NCBI GenBank assembly: GCA_009363875.1
Contig: CM018690.1
Coordinates: forward strand, 36,399,445 to 36,463,444
Length of the DNA stretch: 64,000 nucleotides
Reading direction: 5' to 3'
Source of the DNA: Mikania micrantha
Lineage: Eukaryota; Streptophyta; Magnoliopsida; Asterales; Asteraceae
The position numbers and the translations under genes were made by a program. Shown here piece by piece: positions 1-10,439 of the stretch (position 1 is the first letter of the stretch; each line of letters opens with the position of its first letter). The notes beneath the pieces were generated by a model that saw nothing but the letters and a program-made list of their open reading frames with translations, did not search any database and was not told where the DNA came from.

Positions 1-705
1 ATATGCTTTGTGACTTGATTCGACTCTTACGAACATGCCTCGGGCACCATTAGTGGACGTCAACACTCAACTACACATGCAACCTGTGCAAGGGGATTAG
101 CGAGAAGGCGAACATAAGACCAAAGGGAATCCTTCTATGCTCGGAAGAAAACTCCTCTAGCACAATCCGACACGAATCAAACGCCTTTTCCCCCAACCAT
201 ATTCTTAAGTATAAACCCAGTCAAATGACGCATGTCTGCGAACTGTAACCTTAGTATCGACACCCAGGAGGCAAACTTCGAACCCTAATCGATTTAGTAG
301 CTTGAGATTGGATAAACTAGGATGACTGTGTAAGATAAATTGACGATTATGGTGGCCAACATAATCGTGAATTTATACGTACATATGAATTCTGGCAAGT
401 CCAAAGGACAAGCTACCACCTACTAGGGAAACTGAGTGGTACACCGCTGTTAGTAGAGAATCAAACTCCACTATTTCCACCAAATAGTTTAGTTTTCTAT
501 TGTATTAGTATGGTTAGAACCTATCGGAGCAAGATATGCTCATACAAATCAACTGGTAGTAGTAACTTCATAAAACTTATGATAGTGATTCTGAAGGAAA
601 TTACTAGTGAAATGATACCTTAAACTCATTCTTTCTATATATGCTAACACGCAGCAAGCTCTAACAGTAAGTGATGCAATATCTATTGTATATAGATACT
701 AGCAA

Positions 706-1895
706 ATGACTGGGCAAGGAACGAAGGTACGTACAAACAATCAATCAGTCAATTATGCAGCTATCGAGGTCATGGTAGAACAACTTGTTAACAAAGCCAT
801 TGCGGATTACGAGGCTGCACGCCTAAACAGTGAAACAAGCAATGGGACTTACAACAACAACTCAAAAGGATGCTCATTCGAAACTTTCCTTAGTTGCCAT
901 CCTCAAACATTCAAGGGATCAGAAGGAGCAGAGGGGCTGTTCCGATGGATTAAGAGGGCCGAGTCGGTCTTCTGCATGTGCGAGTGTTCTGAGGAGGACA
1001 AAGTGAAATTCGCTACCGGGACTCTGGAGGGACAAGCCCTCACTTGGTGGAATTCATATATCCAGAAATTGAGCCTGGAAACTGCTAACTCAATTCCCTG
1101 GGAAAATTTCGTCAATATGTTGGAAGAAGAATACTGTCCACAGAACAAAATCAAGAACTGGAGGGATTCTGGAATCACAAAATGGAAGGATCTGAAATCG
1201 AACAGTACACCACTCGATTTCACGAACGGTGTAAACAATGCCCAGAAATGATGACCCCAGAATACAAAAAGATCGAGTCGTACGTCAGTGGATTACCAGA
1301 ACAGATTCAAAGCCTAGTTATCACCGCAGACCACACTCTCAATCAACCCACTATTTGCTTGGCTCATCGCCTGATCGACCAAGCAGTAGCACAGGGTAAG
1401 CTACCCAAGGGGGATGAACAACTGAAGCCCCAAGATCGCAAGCGCAAGTGGAAGTCTAGTCACAACCAAACTCACTCTTCACAACAATTGCAACCCCATA
1501 ACCGATCAGCACCGACTAGCGAAGCAACTGCTACACAATCCAGCACCAAGGGCAAGAATGTCTACAAGGGGAAATACCCTAAGTGTAACAGATGCCCATA
1601 TCATCACTACGGTCAGTGTGAACGCTACCAATGTCGGAGATGCGGAAGACACGGTCACATGGCCAAGGAGTGTAGAAGCAAACTAATTAGCAACAATGAC
1701 AACCGAAACACCACAAAAGGGGGTTATGAGTGTGGAAAGCCTGGACACATGCCTAGGGACTGTCCACAGCTGAAGAAAACAAAAAGAAGCACGACAAAGA
1801 GCCATGCATTTGCAATTGACTCCGAAGAAACTATTAGTGACCCGAATATTGTACCCGGTACGTCCCTTTTAAATAATGCCCATGTTAGTATGTAA
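706..1895 (+). pseudogene. gag: Retrotransposon gag, copy A, frameshifted
   Basis: Gag forms the virus-like particle and binds the element RNA. The reading frame opens at 706 and runs to 1251; the rest of gag continues in another frame (open 1182-1895), so the gene is split by a net one-base change at about 1155-1158. The first part has the conserved retrotransposon gag core (WIKRAESVF, TWWNSYIQ). The second part has the LPEQIQSLV segment, a basic linker and zinc knuckles. One knuckle is complete (CRRCGRHGHMAKEC, C-x2-C-x4-H-x4-C). The next (GYECGKPGHMPRDC) has Gly where the first Cys is expected. The second frame ends in a stop at 1893-1895 at the start of the protease domain. Copy B has the same defects, so they predate the duplication. 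Programmed frameshifting is possible but less likely, because the protease is also broken. Confidence 0.88.
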
Positions 1896-2160
1896 TGCGA
1901 TATCAGTGCTAATAAGAGCTTGATACTTAGAGAATCTAGTAAAATGCTTAGCATTACCCCGACACCACTAGACTATTAATACACCGTAGAGTTAGCGGAC
2001 GGCAAGCTGATCGAAACACAATATATCATCAAGGGATGCGTTCTAACACTATCAGACCACCAACTGGTGATCGACCTGATGCCGGTAACTCTCGGGAGCC
2101 TCGACGTGGTGATTGGAATGGATTGGCTATCTGCAAATCACGCTGAGATCGTGTGCAATG
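1896..2160 (+). pseudogene. Retropepsin-like protease remnant, copy A
   Basis: In the frame shared by gag part 2 and pol, the stretch between them reads as a degenerate retroviral-type aspartic protease. Stops lie at 1893-1895 and 1977-1979. At 1899-1907 the residues are D-I-S where the family has the catalytic D-[ST]-G triad. Downstream, VELADGK, GCVLTL and VIGMDWL (the last inside the pol frame) are typical of plant Ty3/gypsy proteases. With the catalytic glycine replaced and two stops in the domain, this copy should not make an active protease. Any mobility would need protease from another element. Confidence 0.82.
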
Positions 2161-5100
2161 AGAAGATTGTGCGAATTACGTTGCTAAGTGGAGAGCAGAT
2201 CTCAATTCAAGGAGAACGGCGCGGGATACCGTTAAACATTATGACTTGCATGAAGGCTAACAAGTATCTGAAGAAGGGATACACAGCTATCTTGGCACTT
2301 ATCACCGAACAACCAAAGAAGGGACGGAAGACCGAGGACATCGCTGTTTTTCGCGATTATCCGGAAGTTTTTCCTGACGATCTACCGGGACTACCACCAG
2401 CACGACAAGTGGAGTTTCAGATAGATCTGACACCCGGAGCAGCATCGATAGCCAAAGCACCGTATCGATTGGCTCCGACTGAAATGCAGGAGCTGTCTAA
2501 TCAACTGCAAGAGTTGTTAGATAAAGGATTTATCCGACCAAGCTTCTCACCTTGGGGAGCACCGGTCCTGTTCGTGAAGAAGAAAGACGGTTCATTCCGT
2601 ATGTGTATAGACTATCGAGAACTGAACAAGGTAACGATCAAAAATCGATACCCACTGCCACGAATAGACGACCTATTTGATCAACTACAAGGGTCAAGCT
2701 TCTATTCGAAAATCGATCTGAGATCGGGTTACCATCAACTCAGAATACAGGAGGACGATATACCGAAGACAGCCTTCAGGACACGGTACGGACACTATGA
2801 ATTTCTAGTCATGCCTTTTGGACTGACTAACGCACCAGCAGTATTCGTGGATCTCACGAATCGAGTGTGTAAACCGTATCTCGATAAGTTCGTAATCGTA
2901 TTCATTGATGACACCCTGATCTATTCTAAGACTCAGGAAGAACATGCCGATCACTTGAGACGTGTCTTAGAACTACTAAAGAAGGAACAACTATACGCGA
3001 AATTCTCCAAATGTGATTTCTGGATTCGCGAAGTTCAGTTCCTTGGACACGTAGTAAACGAGAAAGGGATACACGTAGACCCAGCCAAAATCGAGGCAAT
3101 CAAGAATTGGGCAGCGCCTAAGACTCCAACTGAGGTGCGACAGTTCTTAGGATTGGCCGGGTACTACAGGCGGTTTATCGAGGGATTCTCAAAGATCGCA
3201 CAATCATTGACTTCCCTCACACACAAGGACAAGAAGTTTGAATGGGGAGAAAAACAAGAAGCTGCTTTCGATCTGTTGAAGCTGAAGTTGTGCAGTGCAC
3301 CAATCTTATCGCTACCAGACGGGTGCGAAGACTTTGTGGATTATTGCGACGCATCGAAACAAGGACTCGGTTGTGTATTGATGCAACGCGAGAAAGTTAT
3401 AGCTTATGCGTCACGACAATTGAAGGTGCATGAAAAGAACTACACAACTCACGACTTAGAGTTGGGAGCCGTAGTGTTCGCACTAAAGATCTGGCGACAC
3501 TATCTGTACGGCACCAAGTGCACAATATTTACTGATCATAAGAGCCTACAGCACATTTTCGACCAAAAAGAGCTGAACATGAGACAACGCAGATGGGTCG
3601 AACTGATAGGTGATTATGACTGTGCAATCAAGTATCATCCCGGTAAGGCTAATGTAGTAGCCGACGCACTAAGCCGGAAGGAAACAACCAAACGCGTACG
3701 TGCATTACAACTTACCATCCACTCCGAGCTATCAAATCAAATTCGGATTGCACAACAAGAAGCGTTGAAAACCGAAAACCTCACTCTCGAAGCCATGAGA
3801 GGGATGGACAAACAGATGAAACAAAAGGATGACGGACCTTACTACCTAATGGATCGAATTTGGATTCCACGCTACGGAGAATTGAGAGAAGTAGTGATGG
3901 ATGAAGCTCACAAGAGTCGATACTCAGTACATCCAGGTTCTGACAAGATGTACCACGATCTAAAGGCAACTTATTGGTGGCCTAACATGAAGTCAGAAAT
4001 CGCAACGTATGTGAGTAAGTGTCTGGCTTGCTCAAAGGTCAAGGTAGAATACCAGAAGCCTTCGGGATTACTCCAACAGCCAGAAATTCCAGTATGGAAA
4101 TGGGAACAGATTTCCATGGATTTTATCACAAAGCTGCCAAAGACGACAAGTGGTTGCGATACCATCTGGGTTATCGTAGACCGACTTACGAAATCGGCAC
4201 ATTTCCTGCCAATCAAAGAAACTGATAAACTGGAAAAGTTGACCCGAATCTACTTGAAGGAAATCGTATCCAGACACGGAGTCCCAATCTCTATTATATC
4301 TGACCGAGACAGCCGTATCACGGCTCACTTTTGGAAGTCCTTACACAAGGCACTCGGGACGAGGTTAGATATGAGTACTGCTTATCACCCACAGACGGAT
4401 GGTCAGAGTGAACGAACCATCCAGACCTTGGAGGACATGCTTCGAGCATGTGTGATTGACTTTGGTAACAGCTGGGAGACTCACTTACCCTTGGTAGAGT
4501 TCTCGTACAATAACAGCTACCACACTAGCATTGGAGCTGCACCGTTTGAAGCGCCTTACGGGCGTAAATGCAGATCACCACTTTGTTGGGCGGAAGTTGG
4601 GGAAAGCCAACTGACCGGACCCGAGCTTGTGCACGAAACAACTGAAAAGATCGTGCAAATTCGTAACAGAATGGCAGCAGCTCGGGATCGACAGAAGAGC
4701 TATGCCGATAAGAGGCGCAAACCTTTGGAATTCCAAGTAGGAGACCGAGTACTTCTTAAAGTCTCGCCTTGGAAGGGAGTGATACGATTTGGGAAACGGG
4801 GAAAGCTAAACCCTCGCTATATAGGACCATTCGAGATCACTAAACGGATAGGCCCCGTGGCCTACGAACTACAGCTACCACAGGAATTGAGTAGCGTACA
4901 CAATGTGTTTCACGTTTCAAACCTCAAGAAGTGTCTGTCGGACGAAACTCTCACAATTCCGTTAGAGGAAATCCATATCGATGAACAACTACACTTCATA
5001 GAGGAACCGGTGGAAATTATGGACCGAGAACTCAAGAAGCTGAAACATAGTAAGATACCCATTGTAAAAGTTCGATGGAACTCACGACGAGGACCGGAAT

Positions 5101-5177
5101 ACACCGGGGAACGGGAGGATCAGATGAAGAATAAGTACCCTCATCTATTCGCCGAACAAACCAACACCGGCACATGA
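2067..5177 (+). CDS. pol: Ty3/gypsy pol (RT, RNase H, integrase, chromodomain-like tail), copy A
   Basis: The open frame covers 1036 residues. The listed start at 2067 is simply the first Met after the protease stops. RT: RMCIDYRELNKVT and catalytic FIDD at residues 279-282. RNase H: Asp428 (CDAS), Glu465, Asp490 (FTDHKSL) and Asp533 (ADALSRK). Integrase: an N-terminal zinc-binding region ending CLACSK, then catalytic Asp685 (MDFITKLP), Asp746 (SDRD) and Glu782, spaced D-x35-E. The C-terminal tail (IPIVKVRWNSRRGPEY) is the chromodomain-like segment seen in Tekay elements; at residue 1014 Gly stands where relatives usually have Trp. RT, RNase H and integrase appear intact, yet the upstream protease and gag are broken, so the element is probably not autonomous. 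Function is by family motif only. Confidence 0.92.
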   Translation: MIDLMPVTLGSLDVVIGMDWLSANHAEIVCNEKIVRITLLSGEQISIQGERRGIPLNIMTCMKANKYLKKGYTAILALITEQPKKGRKTEDIAVFRDYPEVFPDDLPGLPPARQVEFQIDLTPGAASIAKAPYRLAPTEMQELSNQLQELLDKGFIRPSFSPWGAPVLFVKKKDGSFRMCIDYRELNKVTIKNRYPLPRIDDLFDQLQGSSFYSKIDLRSGYHQLRIQEDDIPKTAFRTRYGHYEFLVMPFGLTNAPAVFVDLTNRVCKPYLDKFVIVFIDDTLIYSKTQEEHADHLRRVLELLKKEQLYAKFSKCDFWIREVQFLGHVVNEKGIHVDPAKIEAIKNWAAPKTPTEVRQFLGLAGYYRRFIEGFSKIAQSLTSLTHKDKKFEWGEKQEAAFDLLKLKLCSAPILSLPDGCEDFVDYCDASKQGLGCVLMQREKVIAYASRQLKVHEKNYTTHDLELGAVVFALKIWRHYLYGTKCTIFTDHKSLQHIFDQKELNMRQRRWVELIGDYDCAIKYHPGKANVVADALSRKETTKRVRALQLTIHSELSNQIRIAQQEALKTENLTLEAMRGMDKQMKQKDDGPYYLMDRIWIPRYGELREVVMDEAHKSRYSVHPGSDKMYHDLKATYWWPNMKSEIATYVSKCLACSKVKVEYQKPSGLLQQPEIPVWKWEQISMDFITKLPKTTSGCDTIWVIVDRLTKSAHFLPIKETDKLEKLTRIYLKEIVSRHGVPISIISDRDSRITAHFWKSLHKALGTRLDMSTAYHPQTDGQSERTIQTLEDMLRACVIDFGNSWETHLPLVEFSYNNSYHTSIGAAPFEAPYGRKCRSPLCWAEVGESQLTGPELVHETTEKIVQIRNRMAAARDRQKSYADKRRKPLEFQVGDRVLLKVSPWKGVIRFGKRGKLNPRYIGPFEITKRIGPVAYELQLPQELSSVHNVFHVSNLKKCLSDETLTIPLEEIHIDEQLHFIEEPVEIMDRELKKLKHSKIPIVKVRWNSRRGPEYTGEREDQMKNKYPHLFAEQTNTGT

Positions 5178-5205
5178 ACTGAATTTCGGGACGAAATTCC
5201 CAATA

Positions 5206-5217
5206 ACTAGGGGATGA
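5206..5217 (+). other. Polypurine tract, copy A
   Basis: ACTAGGGGATGA lies directly before the LTR start TGTGACACC at 5218, the position of the plus-strand primer in LTR retrotransposons. About 20 bases upstream is a perfect inverted repeat, GAATTTCG-GGA-CGAAATTC. Confidence 0.7.
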
Positions 5218-5563
5218 TGTGACACCTCGTAATTTCCAGGTCAGCAACTCTATTATTTTAATAATAATGTTTATTATTATTTCATACGTGGCACTAGAAT
5301 AAATGCATTTAGTGTGACACGTGGCACAACAGTCTGAACACGCCAATAATTCGAGGAATTATCGCACAACACTCGCACGTGTCTTGAATGACGAACGTTG
5401 GTGAACGGATCAAGCGGTAACACGAAAACACTGCACTTAGGTTCGGTGAACCTAATTTAGCTAGAACGAGACCTATGTGTTGAGAAACGATGATTGTATT
5501 CGAGAAATACGAAAGATTCGGTTCAAAACGATGAACTTGGGCCTATTGGACTCAGCCGAGGCC

Positions 5564-5772
5564 CATCGCGGTACGCGATGGACACCAACTTGGGCCTTCG
5601 CGGTACGCGGAGATTGAGCGGAGAAATTTGAATTCTCCGAAAAGCATCGCGGTACGCGACGACCGATCATTTTCCACCATCGCGGTACGCGATGTGTTTC
5701 GGGAACCAGACGATTATTTTAATCGTCGCGTGTCGCGGAGATTCTTTTTGGGCGGTGTCGCGGTACGCGACA
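5564..5772 (+). promoter_or_regulatory. Array of six CGCG-N3-CGCG inverted repeats in the LTR
   Basis: Six copies of CGCG-N3-CGCG have centres at 5572, 5604, 5653, 5686, 5732 and 5764. Five have the spacer GTA and one has TGT. Outer bases are often paired too (CAT...ATG at 5564-5580 and 5678-5694, TGT...ACA at 5756-5772). The copies form three pairs spaced 32, 33 and 32 bp, with pairs repeating about every 79-81 bp. They end about 20 bp before a TATA-like box, so a transcription-factor or silencing target is plausible but inferred. Confidence 0.75.
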
Positions 5773-5792
5773 GGTCTAGTTCGCAGAAATCC

Positions 5793-5800
5793 TTATATAT
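5793..5800 (+). promoter_or_regulatory. Candidate LTR TATA box, copy A
   Basis: TTATATAT lies in an otherwise GC-rich stretch of the LTR, just downstream of the palindrome array. Transcription would be expected to start about 30 bp downstream. Predicted from sequence and position only. Confidence 0.5.
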
Positions 5801-6420
5801 CCAAGATGAAATCATTCTGTCGACCCTACTCCATCTCTCTCGACTGAAATCACCATACTCGACCATTTTAGCACTGTTACACCCATTTCCAGCAGTGGGA
5901 AGTCAACTAGAGCCATTAGAAGACCATCTTTGGAGATTCAAGGTGTTGTGGAAGCTCCAAGAACGTCCTACTTGCTTGTGCCTTGCTTTGAATCGATTCC
6001 AGCACCCTTAGAGCAGTTCCAGAAGCTGCTCAAGCATCATTACGTGGATTAGGAGCTTGTAAGGTAGTTTCCTTGTTCAATCTAGTCACAATATCACTAG
6101 AAATCACACATGCAAGGGGGAATACCCACATGCATCACCACCACCACCATTGTCACGAATTTTTGATGTTAATAATCTGTTAATGAATGTGTTTGTTACT
6201 GATTTGATGATCTTGTGAAGATCCATGGAGATTTTGATTGAATATGATGTTGATTTATTGATTTGGTGATGAGATATGCACTTTTAACAACATGCATGTA
6301 TGATCTAGCATGATTCACATGATACTTGGTATTGAAATGTTGCTAGATATGTTAATGATGATGTTCTACATGATTTAGGATGTTGGATGATGTCAAAATA
6401 GGTTATTTGGGGCATATTGC

Positions 6421-7080
6421 TAAAAATAGTAACTTTTATGTTACAAGTTGTACATTTTTGGTGAAATGGTGACATGCATGTGTTTAGATCTATATGTTAT
6501 GCTTAAAATGATGATTAGAAACTATTGTGATGAATACTGGATGCATAGAAATGTCTAGGATAGTCAAAAGTGTGATTTATGTGAACATTACTATAAATAG
6601 TAACTTTTTGTCACAAGATTGCAAATTGATAAAATGTATGATAATGTCTTGAGTCTAACATGCTCATTTGGTGATTATATGATGATATTGGAAGGTATAT
6701 GTTATTAGAAACTTGACTTTGTGCTATGGTCATAAGTTACTAAATATAGTAACTTTATTTTATAAAGTTTACGATTCGTCACACGTTAGTCGTAATGATC
6801 ATGATTTATAGATTATTTAGGACTAATATGATGATATTAGATGATGTTGATTGTTAAACTTGTGGTAATATGCTTATTTTAGTAACTTCCCATATTTAGA
6901 AACTTTTACGCGCAAACTATGCTAAACCGGCTATGTGTAACTATGTGCTATGTGATAACATGCTCATTTAGGATAAATATGCATGTTAGAATAATCGGAA
7001 TATGATCTTATGCATAACTTGCCAAATATGGAAACTTTCCTAAAATAGAAACTTACCATAAATAGTAAGTTTCTTTATCG
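6421..7080 (+). repeat. Dispersed AGTAACTT-type motifs in the LTR, copy A
   Basis: Variants of AAATAGTAACTTTT recur near 6424, 6594, 6744, 6876 and 7058, each in an AT-rich context, at intervals of roughly 130-180 bp. They look like a decayed tandem repeat within the transcribed part of the LTR. Function unknown. The same series sits at +8279 in the second LTR. Confidence 0.5.
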
Positions 7081-8105
7081 GAATGATTTTGGTATCCGTA
7101 CACTTCACACGACACAAAAACCGCACATTACACGAGCACTTGATCCAAACCGTCACCAACGGGTCGTTAGGTCAAACACGATCGACACGGTCAAACACGG
7201 TCAACTCGACCTACGTAACCACTTAGTGTTGTTGAACACTAACACGGTCCGGTGAGACCCAAACTTGTGAACACAAACTCATAGTACCTATGTGATATAG
7301 GTGACTACTAGCCGGCGAGCTACACTTGTACTCTTTGAGCAAACGCATAACAAAACTCAGGTGAGTTTACGGCCCCACTTTTACTCTTAACTGATTTGCT
7401 AAACTATTGGGGTGAGAATATACTGCAACTGTTTTAGATATAGGACTGGCATGTTGTGAAACCGTTTCTTTTTGAGTGTAACTATTATCGCATAAAGCCC
7501 TCACTTATCCTTACCGTTAATTGTTACGAACGAGTCGTTATTACGTAGTACTACTGGGTTTGACTAGCCCCACTCGGCAACAACTTTGACTGGAGGTCAT
7601 AACGAGTGTAATAATCGATGTGAATTGCGAGTTCAGCGATGACTCGCGGAGGCAAATGGAAACAGTCTAGTTTCGGTAAGATGACATGACACACTCACGG
7701 ATCGTAGATCCAACAACTAAACTTAACATGCCCAGTATATATCTGTTTACTATTTATGTCTGTCCAAACCTGTGAACTCACCAACTTTTTAGTTGACACT
7801 TTTCGCATGTATTCTCAGGTAACTAATGGAGCACGCGCTAGGACGCTCACAAGGACACACTAAGGAGTCAAGCTTACATTTAGACTCATGTCCTAGGCTT
7901 GTGTGCATTTGCTACGTTTTTAAAACAATTAAATCATTTGTAGTGTTTCTTTCAAACAATTACTTTCCGCTGCGATTATATGTAATTCTGATGCTTAACA
8001 TTTTCCGCTGCATACTTATATAAACTTGTTTGGTTTTACAAACTGTGTGAATGTGTAACTCATATAGAGTCGTTCTATATGACCATGAGCTATGATTCTG
8101 GCCAC

Positions 8106-8154
8106 GTCACACCCACGTGGACTGACACCACGAGTGGGGATTTGGGGGTGTGAC
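8106..8154 (+). other. Inverted repeat at the LTR 3' end
   Basis: GTCACACCC (8106-8114) and GGGTGTGAC (8146-8154) are perfect 9-bp complements separated by 31 bases. The right arm stops one base before the LTR end. In RNA this could form a stem next to the primer-binding site. An identical copy is at 16385-16433. Confidence 0.6.
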
Positions 8155-8158
8155 AGAC

Positions 8159-8176
8159 TGGTATCAGAGCCTTGGT
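8159..8176 (+). other. Primer-binding site (initiator-Met tRNA), copy B
   Basis: TGGTATCAGAGCCTTGGT begins three bases after the LTR end. TGGTATCAGAGC is the standard complement of the plant initiator-methionine tRNA 3' end, used to prime minus-strand synthesis in many plant retrotransposons. Confidence 0.9.
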
Positions 8177-8984
8177 TATAGAGAACTAGGTTTGCATATA
8201 GTGAACTTAGACTATAGCCACTGCTCTACATTAGACACTACACTAGTATCACACAACACATTATGTGCTTAACTTAACAATATGCTTTGTGACTTGATTC
8301 GACTCTTACGAACATGCCTCGGGCACCATTAGTGGACGTCAACACTCAACTACACATGCAACCTGTGCAAGGGGATTAGCGAGAAGGCGAACATAAGACC
8401 AAAGGGAATCCTTCTATGCTCGGAAGAAAACTCCTCTAGCACAATCCGACACGAATCAAACGCCTTTTCCCCCAACCATATTCTTAAGTATAAACCCAGT
8501 CAAATGACGCATGTCTGCGAACTGTAACCTTAGTATCGACACCCAGGAGGCAAACTTCGAACCCTAATCGATTTAGTAGCTTGAGATTGGATAAACTAGG
8601 ATGACTGTGTAAGATAAATTGACGATTATGGTGGCCAACATAATCGTGAATTTATACGTACATATGAATTCTGGCAAGTCCAAAGGACAAGCTACCACCT
8701 ACTAGGGAAACTGAGTGGTACACCGCTGTTAGTAGAGAATCAAACTCCACTATTTCCACCAAATAGTTTAGTTTTCTATTGTATTAGTATGGTTAGAACC
8801 TATCGGAGCAAGATATGCTCATACAAATCAACTGGTAGTAGTAACTTCATAAAACTTATGATAGTGATTCTGAAGGAAATTACTAGTGAAATGATACCTT
8901 AAACTCATTCTTTCTATATATGCTAACACGCAGCAAGCTCTAACAGTAAGTGATGCAATATCTATTGTATATAGATACTAGCAA
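8177..8984 (+). other. Untranslated leader between PBS and gag, copy B
   Basis: About 800 bp with no coding potential that I can support. It has no recognisable domain and matches 1-705 where copy A is visible. Confidence 0.6.
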
Positions 8985-10174
8985 ATGACTGGGCAAGGAA
9001 CGAAGGTACGTACAAACAATCAATCAGTCAATTATGCAGCTATCGAGGTCATGGTAGAACAACTTGTTAACAAAGCCATTGCGGATTACGAGGCTGCACG
9101 CCTAAACAGTGAAACAAGCAATGGGACTTACAACAACAACTCAAAAGGATGCTCATTCGAAACTTTCCTTAGTTGCCATCCTCAAACATTCAAGGGATCA
9201 GAAGGAGCAGAGGGGCTGTTCCGATGGATTAAGAGGGCCGAGTCGGTCTTCTGCATGTGCGAGTGTTCTGAGGAGGACAAAGTGAAATTCGCTACCGGGA
9301 CTCTGGAGGGACAAGCCCTCACTTGGTGGAATTCATATATCCAGAAATTGAGCCTGGAAACTGCTAACTCAATTCCCTGGGAAAATTTCGTCAATATGTT
9401 GGAAGAAGAATACTGTCCACAGAACAAAATCAAGAACTGGAGGGATTCTGGAATCACAAAATGGAAGGATCTGAAATCGAACAGTACACCACTCGATTTC
9501 ACGAACGGTGTAAACAATGCCCAGAAATGATGACCCCAGAATACAAAAAGATCGAGTCGTACGTCAGTGGATTACCAGAACAGATTCAAAGCCTAGTTAT
9601 CACCGCAGACCACACTCTCAATCAACCCACTATTTGCTTGGCTCATCGCCTGATCGACCAAGCAGTAGCACAGGGTAAGCTACCCAAGGGGGATGAACAA
9701 CTGAAGCCCCAAGATCGCAAGCGCAAGTGGAAGTCTAGTCACAACCAAACTCACTCTTCACAACAATTGCAACCCCATAACCGATCAGCACCGACTAGCG
9801 AAGCAACTGCTACACAATCCAGCACCAAGGGCAAGAATGTCTACAAGGGGAAATACCCTAAGTGTAACAGATGCCCATATCATCACTACGGTCAGTGTGA
9901 ACGCTACCAATGTCGGAGATGCGGAAGACACGGTCACATGGCCAAGGAGTGTAGAAGCAAACTAATTAGCAACAATGACAACCGAAACACCACAAAAGGG
10001 GGTTATGAGTGTGGAAAGCCTGGACACATGCCTAGGGACTGTCCACAGCTGAAGAAAACAAAAAGAAGCACGACAAAGAGCCATGCATTTGCAATTGACT
10101 CCGAAGAAACTATTAGTGACCCGAATATTGTACCCGGTACGTCCCTTTTAAATAATGCCCATGTTAGTATGTAA
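8985..10174 (+). pseudogene. gag: Retrotransposon gag, copy B, frameshifted
   Basis: This repeats the copy A gag, residue for residue in both open segments (8985-9530 and 9461-10174). The net one-base frame change falls near 9434-9437. The second zinc knuckle again lacks its first Cys, and the second frame ends at the stop at 10172-10174. That both copies share every lesion shows they are products of one duplication or of one already defective parent. It lies between the leader and the protease remnant of a structurally complete copy with both LTRs present. Confidence 0.88.
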
Positions 10175-10439
10175 TGCGATATCAGTGCTAATAAGAGCTT
10201 GATACTTAGAGAATCTAGTAAAATGCTTAGCATTACCCCGACACCACTAGACTATTAATACACCGTAGAGTTAGCGGACGGCAAGCTGATCGAAACACAA
10301 TATATCATCAAGGGATGCGTTCTAACACTATCAGACCACCAACTGGTGATCGACCTGATGCCGGTAACTCTCGGGAGCCTCGACGTGGTGATTGGAATGG
10401 ATTGGCTATCTGCAAATCACGCTGAGATCGTGTGCAATG
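10175..10439 (+). pseudogene. Retropepsin-like protease remnant, copy B
   Basis: Same state as copy A: stops at 10172-10174 and 10256-10258, and D-I-S at 10178-10186 in place of the D-[ST]-G catalytic triad. The domain is recognised from VELADGK and VIGMDWL downstream. It is predicted to be inactive. Confidence 0.82.

Larger units (their letters stand above)
5218..8155 (+). repeat. LTR shared by the two tandem copies (2938 bp)
   Basis: It starts TGTGACACC after the polypurine tract and ends GGGTGTGACA directly before the primer-binding site, giving the canonical TG...CA ends. It serves as 3' LTR of copy A and 5' LTR of copy B. Versus the LTR at 13497-16434 I found three substitutions: 6587 (A/G), 6807 (T/A) and 7262 (A/C). 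It holds a cluster of short palindromes (5564-5772), a TATA-like box at 5793-5800 and dispersed AGTAACTT motifs. The small reading frames inside look like chance. Confidence 0.94.

Noticed and set aside
903..1238. Minus-strand frame opposite gag
   Set aside because: A shadow of the gag coding sequence, repeated at 9182-9517.
5628..6011. 127-codon frame inside the LTR
   Set aside because: It runs through the palindrome array and TATA box and has no recognisable domain; likely chance.
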